Source: Vicinamibacterales bacterium
Lineage (GTDB): Bacteria; Acidobacteriota; Vicinamibacteria; Vicinamibacterales; UBA8438
Assembly (NCBI GenBank): GCA_029940535.1
Contig: JAPYUM010000046.1
Span: 1-33,184 of the forward strand
Direction: 5' to 3'
Length of the DNA: 33,184 nucleotides
The first letter of the stretch is position 1, and each line of letters begins with the position of its first letter. This document shows, in pieces, positions 8,103-15,999 of the stretch. Both the position numbers and the translations under genes were made by a program. The notes beneath the pieces are model-generated. The model made no database searches and had not been told where the DNA came from. It saw nothing but the letters and a program-made list of their open reading frames with translations.

Positions 8103-8447
8103 TCATGCGTCCGGCGACTCCTGGCTCGGCCACAGGCGGTTGATGACAAACGCCGTGAAGAGGGCCACTCCGAATGTGGCGGCCAGGGAAATCACGACCC
8201 AGTGGGGCAGTCCGAACCAGAGCCGTAACGGCGCATCCGCTGGTATGTACCAGGGCACCGACGCCGCGAAGAGCAGCAGATAGACACCCCAGATCCATCG
8301 GGGGAATTGCCCGTTGGAAGCCGGTACAGGTTGCGCGGACGTCACAGGGCCGTGCGAGTCAGCGCCACTGTCTTGGTAGTCGTGCGGCATCGGCGCTCGT
8401 ATGGCGAGGTGTGAAGCGGCCTCGATCGATTTCTTGTCACTTATCAT
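8103..8447 (-). CDS. DUF3311-like small membrane protein, symporter partner
   Basis: This small protein (114 residues from ATG 8447, 95 from ATG 8390) has a hydrophilic N-terminus and two hydrophobic helices. The first is WGVYLLLFAASVPWYI and the second VVISLAATFGVALFTAFVI, joined by a short loop (PADAPLRLWFGLPH). Size, topology and position directly before an SSS symporter fit DUF3311-type proteins, thought to be accessory subunits of such transporters. The start is uncertain. Neither ATG has a clear ribosome-binding site, and a TATGAT box on this strand overlaps the upstream ATG, which would favour 8390. Confidence 0.65.
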   Translation of the reverse strand: MISDKKSIEAASHLAIRAPMPHDYQDSGADSHGPVTSAQPVPASNGQFPRWIWGVYLLLFAASVPWYIPADAPLRLWFGLPHWVVISLAATFGVALFTAFVINRLWPSQESPDA

Positions 8448-8486
8448 AGGGCCGGAATGAACAAAATTCGCATGGGAGAACGCGCA

Positions 8487-9383
8487 ATGAGAAAGTGGCT
8501 CGCCGGTGGTTTGGCCGCGTCGGTGTTGCTGGTCGTCGGTTCCTTCGCCGAAAGCCAGACGACGTCGTTGGCTGGCGTCATCGATTTTCACGTGCATTCA
8601 GGGCCCGACTCGAGACCTCGTTCGGTCAGCGATCTCGAAGTGGCCCGGATTGCCAAACGGGCCGGCATGCGCGGTTTGGTCTTCAAGAACCACTTTACGA
8701 TGACGGCCGACCGAGCCTGGCTGGCGATGCAGGAGGTCGACGGGATTGAAATATTCGGAGGCGTCGCCCTCAATCACGCGGTGGGCGGTTTGAATGCGGA
8801 AGCGGTGCGACAGCTGGTGGCGTTCTCCGGTGGACGCGGCAAGGTGGTCTGGTTGCCGACCTTCGACGCGGAGTTTTGGATGACAAGAGCGGGGGACCCG
8901 GGTGAATTCGTTCCGGTCATGCGGGACGGTCGGCCCGACCCCGCGTTGGGGGAAATCTTCGATCTGATCGCCGAGCACGATCTTGTTCTGGCGATGGGGC
9001 ATTCCTCCCCGGAGGAGGTCCTGGCGCTGATCCCTGAAGCGCGTCGCCGAGGCGTGCGGCAGATTCTGGTTACCCACGGTCTGGGACAGCAACCGACAAC
9101 CGAGCAGCTCAGCGCGATGGTTGAACAGGATGCGATTATTGAGCTGGTGTGGCTTGCCGTGGGGAACGGAGAGTTCACAATCGCCGACTACGCGGCCGCC
9201 ATTCGGGAGGTTGGCGCCCGCAATTTTCTGATGTCGTCGGACTTGGGTCAGGAGATGAACCCGCTTCACACCGACGGGCTGGTGGCATTCATGAACGGAC
9301 TCCGGGCTGAGGGGATCAGCGACGCCGACATCGATCTGATGATTCGCCGGAATCCGGCGCGTCTACTTGGCCTCGACCCGTGA
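8487..9383 (+). CDS. Exported DUF6282-like metal-dependent hydrolase
   Basis: This 298-residue protein has a signal peptide (MRKWLAGGLAASVLLVVGSF, then cleavage near AESQ). The mature part looks like an amidohydrolase/PHP-type TIM barrel. It shows DFHVHSGPD (H35, H37), KNHF (H69), AMGHSSPEE (H172), VTHGLGQQ (H197) and SSDLGQE near residue 264, a plausible set of metal ligands. The resemblance is to DUF6282 proteins, whose substrate is not known. Two earlier in-frame ATGs (8457, 8472) exist. ATG at 8487 is preferred because GGGAG is correctly spaced before it and the signal peptide then begins properly. It is divergent from the symporter pair, so a shared substrate is possible but unproven. 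Confidence 0.75.
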   Translation: MRKWLAGGLAASVLLVVGSFAESQTTSLAGVIDFHVHSGPDSRPRSVSDLEVARIAKRAGMRGLVFKNHFTMTADRAWLAMQEVDGIEIFGGVALNHAVGGLNAEAVRQLVAFSGGRGKVVWLPTFDAEFWMTRAGDPGEFVPVMRDGRPDPALGEIFDLIAEHDLVLAMGHSSPEEVLALIPEARRRGVRQILVTHGLGQQPTTEQLSAMVEQDAIIELVWLAVGNGEFTIADYAAAIREVGARNFLMSSDLGQEMNPLHTDGLVAFMNGLRAEGISDADIDLMIRRNPARLLGLDP

Positions 9384-9388
9384 CCCGA

Positions 9389-9513
9389 GGTTTTCCGACG
9401 AGGCGCCCGCGTGGACGGCGTTGCTTCCTCGTTCACCCCCGCCCGGCGGGCGGGGGTGACGCCTGCATGCTCCCTCGTCGCGCCTTGCCACACAGACGCC
9501 TCGTCAGAAACCC
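9389..9513 (+). repeat. Dispersed inverted-repeat element, complete copy B
   Basis: Ends GGTTTTCCGACGAGGCG (from 9389) and ACGCCTCGTCAGAAACCC (9496-9513) form an imperfect inverted repeat matching copies A and C. The core shares GGCGTTGCTTCCTCG and TGCATGCTCCCTCGTCGCGC. This copy has a private near-perfect hairpin at 9434-9458, two 12-base arms around one base. It begins five bases after the stop of the preceding hydrolase gene and ends just before the convergent peptidase gene. Confidence 0.75.
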
Positions 9514-9535
9514 CCTTAGACGTTTTCAACAACCG

Positions 9536-10480
9536 CTAGTGAACACTGCCTCCGGGGTCGCCTTTTAACAGCCGTTCCCGGGCCGCGCGCTCCGCGTCGG
9601 CTGTCTCCTCTTCGTCCCAGACCCGCCGCTGTTCGGCGCGACGCCGACGATTCGCTCCGATCGCGAACAGCGCGAGCATCGTGATCAGGCTCCACAGGAA
9701 CGCTGGCCCGGTCAGAAACGGAAGCCAGCGTCCCCAGACCCGCTGACGGCTCCAGAATCGGTCCAGCGCATGCGTGAGCGGCTCGCCGGTCGCGCCCACG
9801 AACGCGGCATCGAATCCTTGGCCCTGTCCGAGCAGTGAGAGCACGCGGGCTGCGCCATTTTCGCCGTGGACACGGAGCAGATCCCGCACCAACGCGCTGG
9901 CGACCGCATAGCCACGCTGGTTGGCCGCCCGGCCACCGCCGAACAGCCGTTCAAGGTCCGCCAACGAGGGGCTCCCATGTCTGATGAGTGTCCAGGCTAG
10001 GCGCGTGCGGTCGGACAGCGCGAGGGGGCGCTCCGCGGCCATCGCGAGGCCCTCGTTGAACCATCTCGGCACCGAGTGGCCGCGGGCGGCGCGGGAGAAC
10101 AGGACGTGCGCCACCTCGTGGTGCAGGAGGCTTTCGAGCGAGTTCGAGGGATACCCGTTGGCTCGTGCCGGGAACAACACGACGAGATTGCGACCGGCGT
10201 CGGCGAAGCCGGAGATCCAGGGCGGCGTCCTCCGCGCGAGGTCCGAGTCTTCGGGGCTGAGGTAGACGTCAATCGGCGGGCCTGGGTCTCGCAGCCCAGC
10301 CAGGGTCATCGCGGTGGCGAGACGGGTCGTCGGAAATTGCTCGACTCGTGCCGACAGTGCGCTGAGGGTGTCCGGCGCGTTGATGCGGAGCGTCGGGAGA
10401 GACTCGGGCTGGCCGCGGGCCGGCGCCGTCGCGCCGACGAGCAGCACCATCCCGAGCGTTGCGACAAGAAAGGCTCGCAT
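9536..10480 (-). CDS. Membrane-anchored peptidase MA-like gluzincin
   Basis: This 314-residue exported zinc metalloprotease candidate has a signal peptide at residues 1-23 (MRAFLVATLGMVLLVGATAP, then ARGQ). The zinc motif HEVAH is at 121-125, and the downstream ligand glutamate is probably E143 in WFNEGLA. This HExxH plus NEG(L/F)A arrangement is typical of the peptidase MA (PF13485-like) group. A C-terminal transmembrane helix near 255-277 (FLWSLITMLALFAIGA) precedes a basic, charged cytoplasmic tail, so the catalytic domain would face outward. The function is probably proteolytic, with unknown target. It starts 34 bp downstream of a truncated sensor remnant. Confidence 0.75.
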   Translation of the reverse strand: MRAFLVATLGMVLLVGATAPARGQPESLPTLRINAPDTLSALSARVEQFPTTRLATAMTLAGLRDPGPPIDVYLSPEDSDLARRTPPWISGFADAGRNLVVLFPARANGYPSNSLESLLHHEVAHVLFSRAARGHSVPRWFNEGLAMAAERPLALSDRTRLAWTLIRHGSPSLADLERLFGGGRAANQRGYAVASALVRDLLRVHGENGAARVLSLLGQGQGFDAAFVGATGEPLTHALDRFWSRQRVWGRWLPFLTGPAFLWSLITMLALFAIGANRRRRAEQRRVWDEEETADAERAARERLLKGDPGGSVH

Positions 10481-10512
10481 GCTGGCACGCCGCGACGCCC
10501 GGTTAGAACCCC

Positions 10513-10537
10513 GTTAACTTATTCCTGAGCGGGTCCT
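10513..10537 (+). repeat. 25-bp direct repeat, copy 1
   Basis: The core AACTTATTCCTGAGCGG with its flanks matches 17668-17692 in the same orientation at 23 of 25 positions. On the minus strand it supplies the last codons and TAA stop of the truncated sensor gene. It may be the scar or end of a mobile element. Confidence 0.6.
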
Positions 10538-10849
10538 CACAAAACGAGCGTCGGTACTTCCATAGACCGTGATGTCTAACCAGCGTCCACCGAGAACCTC
10601 CGCTGTCGATTCGGCGAGGACGGCTGGATTGATCAGGGTGAGGAGCACACTCGCCAAGGCCGTGAGGGTGGCATGCCGGCGGCCATACAGATAGGCGGAC
10701 GCCACGGTGGGCAGCGTGTAGAACCCCAGCACCATGCGCTGGCTGCTTACGATGAAATTCAGCAGCGCCGCGATGGCAAAGAGGGACAGAAGGAGCCACC
10801 GCTCCTTGTTGACCTGTTCGAGCTGCCGGCTGAGCGAATTGCCTGCCAT
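10514..10849 (-). pseudogene. Truncated membrane sensor remnant
   Basis: This frame of 111 residues starts at ATG 10849 and has three hydrophobic stretches (LLLSLFAIAALLNFIVSS, LGFYTLPTVASAYLYGRR, ALASVLLTLINPAVLA). GFYTLP followed by YLYGRRHAT resembles the N-terminal membrane module that precedes HD, GGDEF or kinase output domains in large sensor proteins. Here it ends at about residue 100 without any output domain. The last codons and stop come from the 25-bp repeat also found at 17668. It is probably a remnant of a sensor gene cut off at the repeat. A functional small membrane protein cannot be excluded. Confidence 0.6.
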
Positions 10850-10947
10850 GAAGGATGTGTGAGTCGGGTTCCTTGTTCGACGAAGATTTTTCGCCAGTAT
10901 GAGGTGAAAGTCCAGTCAGGCACCTCGGTGTCGCCGCCCTCCGAGTG

Positions 10948-11625
10948 TCAGATGCGAGTGACGACGCTGTCGAACGGTCTACGCGCGATGTCGGGCACAG
11001 TCGCTCCGGCAGCCGGATGCCCGACGACCAGAATCAGGAACGGTCGTTCGCTCGACGGTCGGCCGAGAATGTCGTTCAGGAATCGCATTGGGCTGGGTGT
11101 GTGCGTCAGAGAGGCAAGCCCGGCTTGATGCAATGCCGCGATCAGCATGCCGGTCGCGATCCCTACAGATTCCTGGACGTAGTAGTGCTTGATCTTGTCG
11201 CCGTCGTCTACGCCGAACAGTTGCGCAAAGATCACGATCAGGCACGGCGCCTCCTCCAGAAACGGTTTGTGCTCGTCGGTTCCCAGTGGGGCGAGTGCGT
11301 CCAGCCACTCCTTCGGCGCGCGACCCTGGTAGAAGGCCCGCTCCTCTTCCTCGGCCCCTTGGCGGATACGTCGCTTGGTCGTCGGGTCCTTGACCACGAC
11401 GAAGTGCCATGGTTGTTGGTTGGCGCCACTCGGGGCGGAGAGGGCCACCCGCACACAGTCGTCAATGGCGGTGTCCGGCACGGGCCGGTCGGAGAAGTGA
11501 CGCACACTGCGACGTTGACTGAGAACCGCGCACAACTGCACGGCGCGCTCACACAACTCGCCGTCGTCGATGTGTCCAAGGCCAGGAAGCGGCACCTGCC
11601 GACCGCGGCGCGAGTTGGACGCCAT
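10948..11625 (-). CDS. Nitroreductase family flavoprotein
   Basis: This 225-residue FMN-dependent NAD(P)H oxidoreductase belongs to the nitroreductase fold. It has the N-terminal FMN-phosphate motif QRRSVRHFSDRPV, the SAPSGANQQPWHFVVVKD segment and a C-terminal LVVGHPA glycine-rich turn. The RAPKEWL insertion and overall pattern resemble iodotyrosine-deiodinase/BluB-like members more than classical NfsB, but the substrate is unknown. The ATG at 11625 overlaps the stop of the smr-domain gene (TGATG), which implies translational coupling. It is the third gene of the queF-smr-nitroreductase operon. Confidence 0.85.
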   Translation of the reverse strand: MASNSRRGRQVPLPGLGHIDDGELCERAVQLCAVLSQRRSVRHFSDRPVPDTAIDDCVRVALSAPSGANQQPWHFVVVKDPTTKRRIRQGAEEEERAFYQGRAPKEWLDALAPLGTDEHKPFLEEAPCLIVIFAQLFGVDDGDKIKHYYVQESVGIATGMLIAALHQAGLASLTHTPSPMRFLNDILGRPSSERPFLILVVGHPAAGATVPDIARRPFDSVVTRI

Positions 11626-11888
11626 CACTCACCGCTCGTCAGTCTGGCGATGGTCGCGCCGAGATGTGACTCGGAGGCATCCCAGAACTGGGCCACGAGC
11701 GGATGCCGTTCGAGCGCGCTGTGCACGGTTCGGCGTTGCACGCCGATGCCGCGGCCGTGAATGAGTCGCACCTCGTCAAGTCCCTGCATGTGCGCCGCCC
11801 TTATGAACTCTGCAACCACGGATCGTATGTCTTTCGGTGCGAATGTATGCAAGTCCAGCGTATCCTCGATTGGCACCACGTGGGTCAT
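11625..11888 (-). CDS. Small Smr-domain protein
   Basis: This 87-residue protein is a single Smr domain. It has the LDLHTF motif near the N-terminus and the IHGRGIG motif (HGxGxG) in the middle, followed by a helix and C-terminal strand. Smr domains are known as endonuclease-like nucleic-acid-binding modules, often found in MutS2. A free-standing Smr domain this small has no assigned role. ATG 11888 overlaps the queF stop (ATGA), and its own stop overlaps the nitroreductase start. An upstream in-frame start at 12023 would duplicate queF sequence out of frame and is rejected. Confidence 0.82.
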   Translation of the reverse strand: MTHVVPIEDTLDLHTFAPKDIRSVVAEFIRAAHMQGLDEVRLIHGRGIGVQRRTVHSALERHPLVAQFWDASESHLGATIARLTSGE

Positions 11889-12280
11889 CGGCCTGTCGAC
11901 CGTCGCCGCTTCGTCGCCGCCTTCTTGGGCCGAGGCGGCTTGAGGTAGTGCACAGTGACACTGGTGGTGATGCCTCCACGCACCGAGAAGTCTCCGACGA
12001 CCGTCATACTGCGTGGCGAACAAGCAGCGACGAGGTCATCAATAATCTTGTTGGTGACGTGCTCGTAGAAGATGCCGCGGTCGCGGAAACCGATGAAGTA
12101 GTACTTCAGCGCCTTCAGTTCCAGGCAGCGGGCGTCGGGCACATAGGTGATCCGGATCTCTCCGAAGTCAGGCAACCCCGTCTTCGGGCAGAGCGATGTG
12201 AATTCCGGGCAGGCGATCGCGATTTCGTAGTCGCGTGACGGCGCGGGGTTAGGGAAGGTCTCAATTGATCCGACGGGCAT
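11885..12280 (-). CDS. queF: NADPH-dependent preQ0 reductase QueF
   Basis: This 131-residue enzyme reduces 7-cyano-7-deazaguanine to preQ1 in queuosine tRNA-modification synthesis. It belongs to the short, unimodular QueF type. Visible signatures are FTSLCPKTGLPDFG, with the thioimide-forming Cys31 and the proton-donor Asp38, then CLELKALKYY with Glu54 and FYEHVTN with His74. The C-terminal tail is lysine/arginine-rich. ATG at 12280 is chosen because the family begins just before the proline-rich lead-in, and because a TATAAT box ends seven bases upstream, implying a leaderless message. It heads an operon with smr and nitroreductase genes. Confidence 0.93.
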   Translation of the reverse strand: MPVGSIETFPNPAPSRDYEIAIACPEFTSLCPKTGLPDFGEIRITYVPDARCLELKALKYYFIGFRDRGIFYEHVTNKIIDDLVAACSPRSMTVVGDFSVRGGITTSVTVHYLKPPRPKKAATKRRRSTGR

Positions 12281-12286
12281 GTTGGC

Positions 12287-12292
12287 ATTATA
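12287..12292 (-). promoter_or_regulatory. -10 box for a leaderless queF transcript
   Basis: A perfect TATAAT on the minus strand lies six bases before the queF ATG, so transcription would begin at or within a base or two of the start codon. No good -35 box is seen. The start lacks a Shine-Dalgarno sequence, consistent with leaderless initiation. Confidence 0.6.
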
Positions 12293-12473
12293 TCGAGTGT
12301 CCGTTCGACGTCCGTCCCGCGGTGTCCAAGTCGCGCCGCGGTGGGTGATTGACACCGCAAAACCTGGCGCGCTAGCATACGGCGTCCTTACCTGAAGGAT
12401 AATTCAAAGCCGCCATCGGCGCGCGTGGCGGCGATGAGAAGATGAGATGCGCGCCTAAGCTAGGGGGACGCCG

Positions 12474-12767
12474 ATGCCCGATGCCCGAAGGATGGGCAAG
12501 ACCGAACTGTTCGCGCATTTCAGCGAGAAGTTCGGCATGAAGCGGACTGAAGTGCGCGATTTCTTCGATGCACTTCAAGCACTCTCGGAAGCCGAACTGA
12601 AGCGAACCGGTGAGTTCGTGTTGCCGGGGATGGTGAAGTTCGTGAAGCAAGACCGTCCGGCGAGAATGGGCCGCAACCCCTCGACCGGCGCCCAGATCCC
12701 GATTGCGGCCAAGACCGTGGTCAAGGCCCGGATCGCCAAGCCGTTGAAGGATTCCGTCCTGACGTAG
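12474..12767 (+). CDS. HU/IHF-family DNA-binding protein
   Basis: This 97-residue histone-like protein has the HU fold order: two N-terminal helices (MGKTELFAHFSEKFGMKRTE and FFDALQALSEAELKRTG), the beta segment EFVLPGMVKFVKQ, and the DNA-clasping arm. The arm sequence ARMGRNPSTGAQIPIAAKTV retains the RNP(S/T)TGxxI motif with the intercalating proline. It ends KARIAKPLKDSVL. It would bend and compact DNA as a dimer. AGGGGGA lies at a good distance before ATG 12474. A second ATG at 12492 gives a more typical HU start, so the first six residues are uncertain. A strong hairpin follows the gene. Confidence 0.9.
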   Translation: MPDARRMGKTELFAHFSEKFGMKRTEVRDFFDALQALSEAELKRTGEFVLPGMVKFVKQDRPARMGRNPSTGAQIPIAAKTVVKARIAKPLKDSVLT

Positions 12768-12786
12768 TACTCGCGGAAGCGGAACC

Positions 12787-12815
12787 AGGGAGCCCGGTGT
12801 CCGGCCGGGCTCCCT
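12787..12815 (+). terminator. Hairpin terminator after the HU-like gene
   Basis: A perfect 11-bp stem (AGGGAGCCCGG with CCGGGCTCCCT) encloses a 7-base loop, 20 bp after the stop codon. It lacks a clear T-run but lies between convergent genes, so it could serve both. Confidence 0.7.
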
Positions 12816-12854
12816 GCGAGTTCGGTTGCGTCCCTCAGCTGGCGTGCCGCCGTG

Positions 12855-13097
12855 CTACACGGCGGAACCGACTCCGATGAGCGTGCGGCTGTACACCGAC
12901 GCGTGCAGCAGACTGGCGACCTGCGTCTCGAGGCGGTTGACCGAGTCGGCGTCCAGGATGATGTGATCCTCCGGCTGGAACACGACTTCAGCGCTGAAAC
13001 GCGCGTCGCCGTGCAGCGTGCGAGTTTCGTCGTAGCGCACGCTGAGGGTGCGTTCCTCCACGTCCAGGTTCGTCTTCTTGATCAGTTTTTGAAACAT
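12855..13097 (-). CDS. Hypothetical protein of 80 residues
   Basis: The product is not recognised. It starts MFQKLIKKTNLDVEERTLSV and has an acidic middle (FQPEDHIILDADSVNRLETQ) followed by a predicted helix (VASLLHASVYSRTLIGVG). No signal peptide or membrane segment is seen. ATG 13097 has a well-spaced GGGAG before it. A longer in-frame opening upstream is antisense to the neighbouring HATPase gene and is rejected. It is probably a small soluble cytoplasmic protein. Confidence 0.65.
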   Translation of the reverse strand: MFQKLIKKTNLDVEERTLSVRYDETRTLHGDARFSAEVVFQPEDHIILDADSVNRLETQVASLLHASVYSRTLIGVGSAV

Positions 13098-13170
13098 CGT
13101 TGTCTCCCTTGCAATGAGTGTCCTGTGGCCGTGATTCACAACATACGTCCGCGCCGGGGCAGTCCGCATC

Positions 13171-13704
13171 CTAGCTAGCGGCGCTCGTGGCGACCTCACG
13201 GCTGGCCGCCACCCGGTCGAATTCCAGCCGGAAGGTCGTGCCCCGTCCGAGGGTGCTTGCGACCGTGATCTCGCCGCCCAGCTGATCGACGATCTTGCGC
13301 GAGATCGCCAGCCCGAGGCCGCGTCGCTTCGTTGTTTCGAAGTCTTCGAAGATGTTTTCAAGCCGATGGTGCGGGATTCCGGTGCCGGTGTCGCGCACCG
13401 AGATCCGAACTCGAGCCTCCTGTTCTTCGACCGAAAGGGTCACGCCGCCGCCCGGCGCCGTCGCTTCGATAGCGTTCAGAACCAGGTTGCGATAGACACG
13501 GCTCAACGCGAATACGTCTCCCTCAATGAACGGTCGATCGTCCGACAACCGGATATCCAGGCTGACGTCGGCGGTATCCGCCAGCCCTTCCTCGCCAGTC
13601 TCCGCCGTCAACACGCGATAGCTGCGCTTGAGGATAGCCGTCAGCGTGTCACGCATGCCCTCCTCGTCGTCGACGACAAGTACCGTCTTGGATTTTGGAC
13701 TCAT
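13171..13704 (-). pseudogene. Receiver/HATPase chimera from an internal deletion
   Basis: This open frame encodes 177 residues. Residues 1-42 (MSPKSKTVLVVDDEEGMRDT onward, to GEEGLA) are the first half of a response-regulator receiver with acidic pocket D12/D13. The sequence then passes directly into a histidine-kinase ATPase domain (from DTADVSLDIRL). That domain has the N box RNLVLNAIEA (N78), G1 box DTGTGIP (D105) and G2 box GLGLAI (129-134). The phospho-acceptor aspartate and the whole histidine dimerisation domain are missing, so ordinary phosphorelay is impossible. The junction is near base 13578. The ATPase half keeps its ligands, so a new role as an orphan ATPase is conceivable but unsupported. 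ATG 13704 starts precisely at the receiver. Confidence 0.7.
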
Positions 13705-14082
13705 AGACCGAAGGACCCGCTCCTCAGGCCCGGCCGGACGAGTGGGGCTACGACGCCCGGAACTGGCAATTTTTTCTTGGCCAGGGGGTTGAGGGACCCG
13801 TGGATTACAAGACGCGGTAGGGGTCGCAGGAAAGGTTGGTGGTTCGGGACGCGCGGCCCACGCTGCGCCTTGGGGCACGCTCGGTCGGTAGCGGTAACGC
13901 CGCGATCTGTGCGCTCGCTCCGCCGCGCGCGCCGTTCGTGAAATAATTTACCGGATGGTCCTGCGGTCGGGCGTCGCCTCGCGCAGTCGGCGGGGCCGGT
14001 GGCCACGGGCTGCGGCTGCGTGGCATCGTCGATCACGGCCCCTCAAATTGGCCCTACGAACAGTGTTACGAGACACAACCAA
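13705..14082. other. Gene-free divergent intergenic region
   Basis: This 378-bp gap separates the receiver/HATPase chimera from the E2 gene. It has AATTTTTTCTTGGCC near 13767 and an AT-rich GAAATAATTTACC near 13938, which could hold promoters. Frames through it encode arginine/proline-rich sequence typical of non-coding GC-rich DNA. No RNA gene or repeat was recognised. Confidence 0.5.
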
Positions 14083-15282
14083 ATGCCAACCGACGTACTG
14101 ATGCCGCAGATGGGTGAGTCCATTGCCGAGGGTACGATTGTTCGATGGGTAAAGCAGGTCGGTGACTCGGTCGAGCGTGACGAGCCGCTCTTCGAGATTT
14201 CGACCGACAAGGTCGATGCCGAGATCCCCGCCCCGGTGGCTGGGGTGCTTGCGCAGATTCACGCTGGGGTCGGAGAAACGGTACCCGTCAACACCGTAGT
14301 GGCGGTGATCGGAACCCTGGGTGAAGTCATTGCCGCGGAGCCCGCGCGGACCGAACCGGTCACGCCCGCGGCCGCAACTCCGACTGATTCCGGTGCCCCG
14401 ACCTTGGAGCCGTCACCCTCGCCGTCCGCTTCCGCGTCTCGCCGCCTGTCTCCGCTCGTGCGGCGGCTCCTCGCGGAACATGGCATAGACGCGTCGCGCG
14501 TGTCGGGTACGGGCGACGGCGGCCGGGTGACCAGGGCCGACGTGCTGGCATACGTGGCGCGGCGCGACACCGGCGCCCACGATTCGGACGGTCCAGAGGC
14601 GACGGTGCCGGCGCTCGGTGAACGGACGGAGCCGTTGGGCGTCATGCGGCGTCGTATTGCCGAGCGCATGGTCGCCAGTCGTCGGACGGCCGCCCACGTC
14701 CATACGGTCTTTGACGTCGACTTTTCACGCGTTGCCGCGCGCAGAGCGACCGGTGATGGTGGGACGCGGACGGTGGGATACCTCGCCCACATCGCGAAGG
14801 CGGTCTGCGGTGCACTGGTGGCGGTGCCTCGCGTCAACGCGTCTCTGGACGGTGACCGCGTCCTGCATCACGGGCGAGTCAATCTCGGCATCGCGGTCGC
14901 CCTCGAGTGGGGTCTGATCGTGCCCGTCATCAAAGCGGCCGACGCCATGTCTGTCGAGGAAATTGACGTAGCGATTACGGATCTGTCGACCCGGGCCCGC
15001 GCGAAGCAGTTATCGCCGGATGATGTCGACGGGGGCACGTTCACGGTCACGAACCCGGGCGTGTTCGGGTCTGTATTCGGTCTGCCGATCATCAACCAAC
15101 CCCAGTCCGCGATTCTCTGCGTGGGCGTGATCGAGAAGCGCCCGGTAGTGGTTGACGACGTGGTTGTGGCCCGGCTGCAGTCCTACCTCACGTTGGGTTT
15201 CGATCATCGCCTCATCGATGGCGCCGTCGCCGATCAATTCATGGCCAACGTTCGGGACACGCTGGAAGAGCGCTCCAGCTGA
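14083..15282 (+). CDS. Dihydrolipoamide acyltransferase (E2) of a 2-oxoacid dehydrogenase
   Basis: This 399-residue E2 core subunit transfers acyl groups from lipoyl to CoA. Residues 1-75 are a lipoyl domain with attachment lysine K43 in STDKVDAEIPAPV. Next comes an Ala/Pro/Thr-rich linker, then a peripheral subunit-binding domain at about 130-165 (SPLVRRLLAEHGI, then DGGRVTRADVLAYV). The catalytic domain ends with FDHRLIDGAVADQF, carrying the active-site His and Asp. Whether it serves pyruvate, oxoglutarate or branched-chain substrates cannot be decided; no E1 or E3 gene is nearby. ATG 14083 starts directly at MPTDVLMPQMGES as usual. lipB, whose product feeds lipoylation, starts 16 bp later. 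Confidence 0.92.
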   Translation: MPTDVLMPQMGESIAEGTIVRWVKQVGDSVERDEPLFEISTDKVDAEIPAPVAGVLAQIHAGVGETVPVNTVVAVIGTLGEVIAAEPARTEPVTPAAATPTDSGAPTLEPSPSPSASASRRLSPLVRRLLAEHGIDASRVSGTGDGGRVTRADVLAYVARRDTGAHDSDGPEATVPALGERTEPLGVMRRRIAERMVASRRTAAHVHTVFDVDFSRVAARRATGDGGTRTVGYLAHIAKAVCGALVAVPRVNASLDGDRVLHHGRVNLGIAVALEWGLIVPVIKAADAMSVEEIDVAITDLSTRARAKQLSPDDVDGGTFTVTNPGVFGSVFGLPIINQPQSAILCVGVIEKRPVVVDDVVVARLQSYLTLGFDHRLIDGAVADQFMANVRDTLEERSS

Positions 15283-15298
15283 CGAGCGGGGTTCTCGA

Positions 15299-15997
15299 GT
15301 GCACGCTGACCAGGGCCCGACAGAGACGGCTGCCCCCGGCTTCCATCGGCCGCCGCTGGTCGTGCGCTCGCTCGGCGTGGTGCCCTACGAGGTCGCGCTC
15401 AACCGGCAGCGTCAGTTGGTCAAGGCGCGTCAAGCCGACGAGACCCCAGACCATCTGCTGCTACTCGAGCATCCCGCGGTCATTACCATCGGGGTGCGGG
15501 GTCGGGCGCACCCGCAGCACCTGCTCGCGTCCCGGGCCGAGCTTCGGGAGGTGGGGATCGACGTGCACGATGTCGCCCGAGGCGGTGACGTCACGTACCA
15601 TGGTCCGGGGCAGATCGTCGGCTACCCGGTGGTCAGCTTGAAACCGGACCGCTGCGACGTGCGTCGATACGTTACTGATCTCGAAGAGATACTCATCCGA
15701 ACGGCGGCCAGCTTCGGGGTGGAGGCTGGGCGGGTGGCCGGTCTGACCGGGGTCTGGGTCGGCAACGACAAGCTCGCCGCCATCGGCGTGCGTGTGTCGC
15801 GGTGGGTCACCAGTCACGGCTTTGCGCTCAACGTCGCCACCGATCTCGACCACTTCCGCTTCATCGTGCCGTGCGGTCTGGAAGGACGTGGGGTCACCTC
15901 GTTGGAGCGTCTACTCGGGACACCTCTCTCTCAGACCGAGGTCGAGGCGGCCGTCGCCAGCGAGTTCGCCAGCGTGTTTGGCCGCCGTGTTGTTTAG
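15299..15997 (+). CDS. lipB: Octanoyltransferase LipB
   Basis: This 232-residue enzyme transfers octanoyl from acyl carrier protein to lipoyl-domain lysines, the first step of endogenous lipoate synthesis. Signatures are LLLLEHPAVITIG, RGGDVTYHGPGQIVGYPV, the catalytic lysine in VGNDKLAAIGVRV and the catalytic cysteine in IVPCGLEGRGVTSL. GTG at 15299 is selected; longer frames begin inside the E2 gene. The adjacency to a lipoyl-bearing E2 implies co-transcription and direct functional coupling. A GC palindrome repeat begins two bases after the stop. Confidence 0.94.
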   Translation: MHADQGPTETAAPGFHRPPLVVRSLGVVPYEVALNRQRQLVKARQADETPDHLLLLEHPAVITIGVRGRAHPQHLLASRAELREVGIDVHDVARGGDVTYHGPGQIVGYPVVSLKPDRCDVRRYVTDLEEILIRTAASFGVEAGRVAGLTGVWVGNDKLAAIGVRVSRWVTSHGFALNVATDLDHFRFIVPCGLEGRGVTSLERLLGTPLSQTEVEAAVASEFASVFGRRVV

Positions 15998-15999
15998 TC

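Noticed and set aside
7424-8143. Plus-strand frame opposite the symporter
   Set aside because: It is glutamine/histidine/arginine-rich antisense sequence without a recognisable domain.
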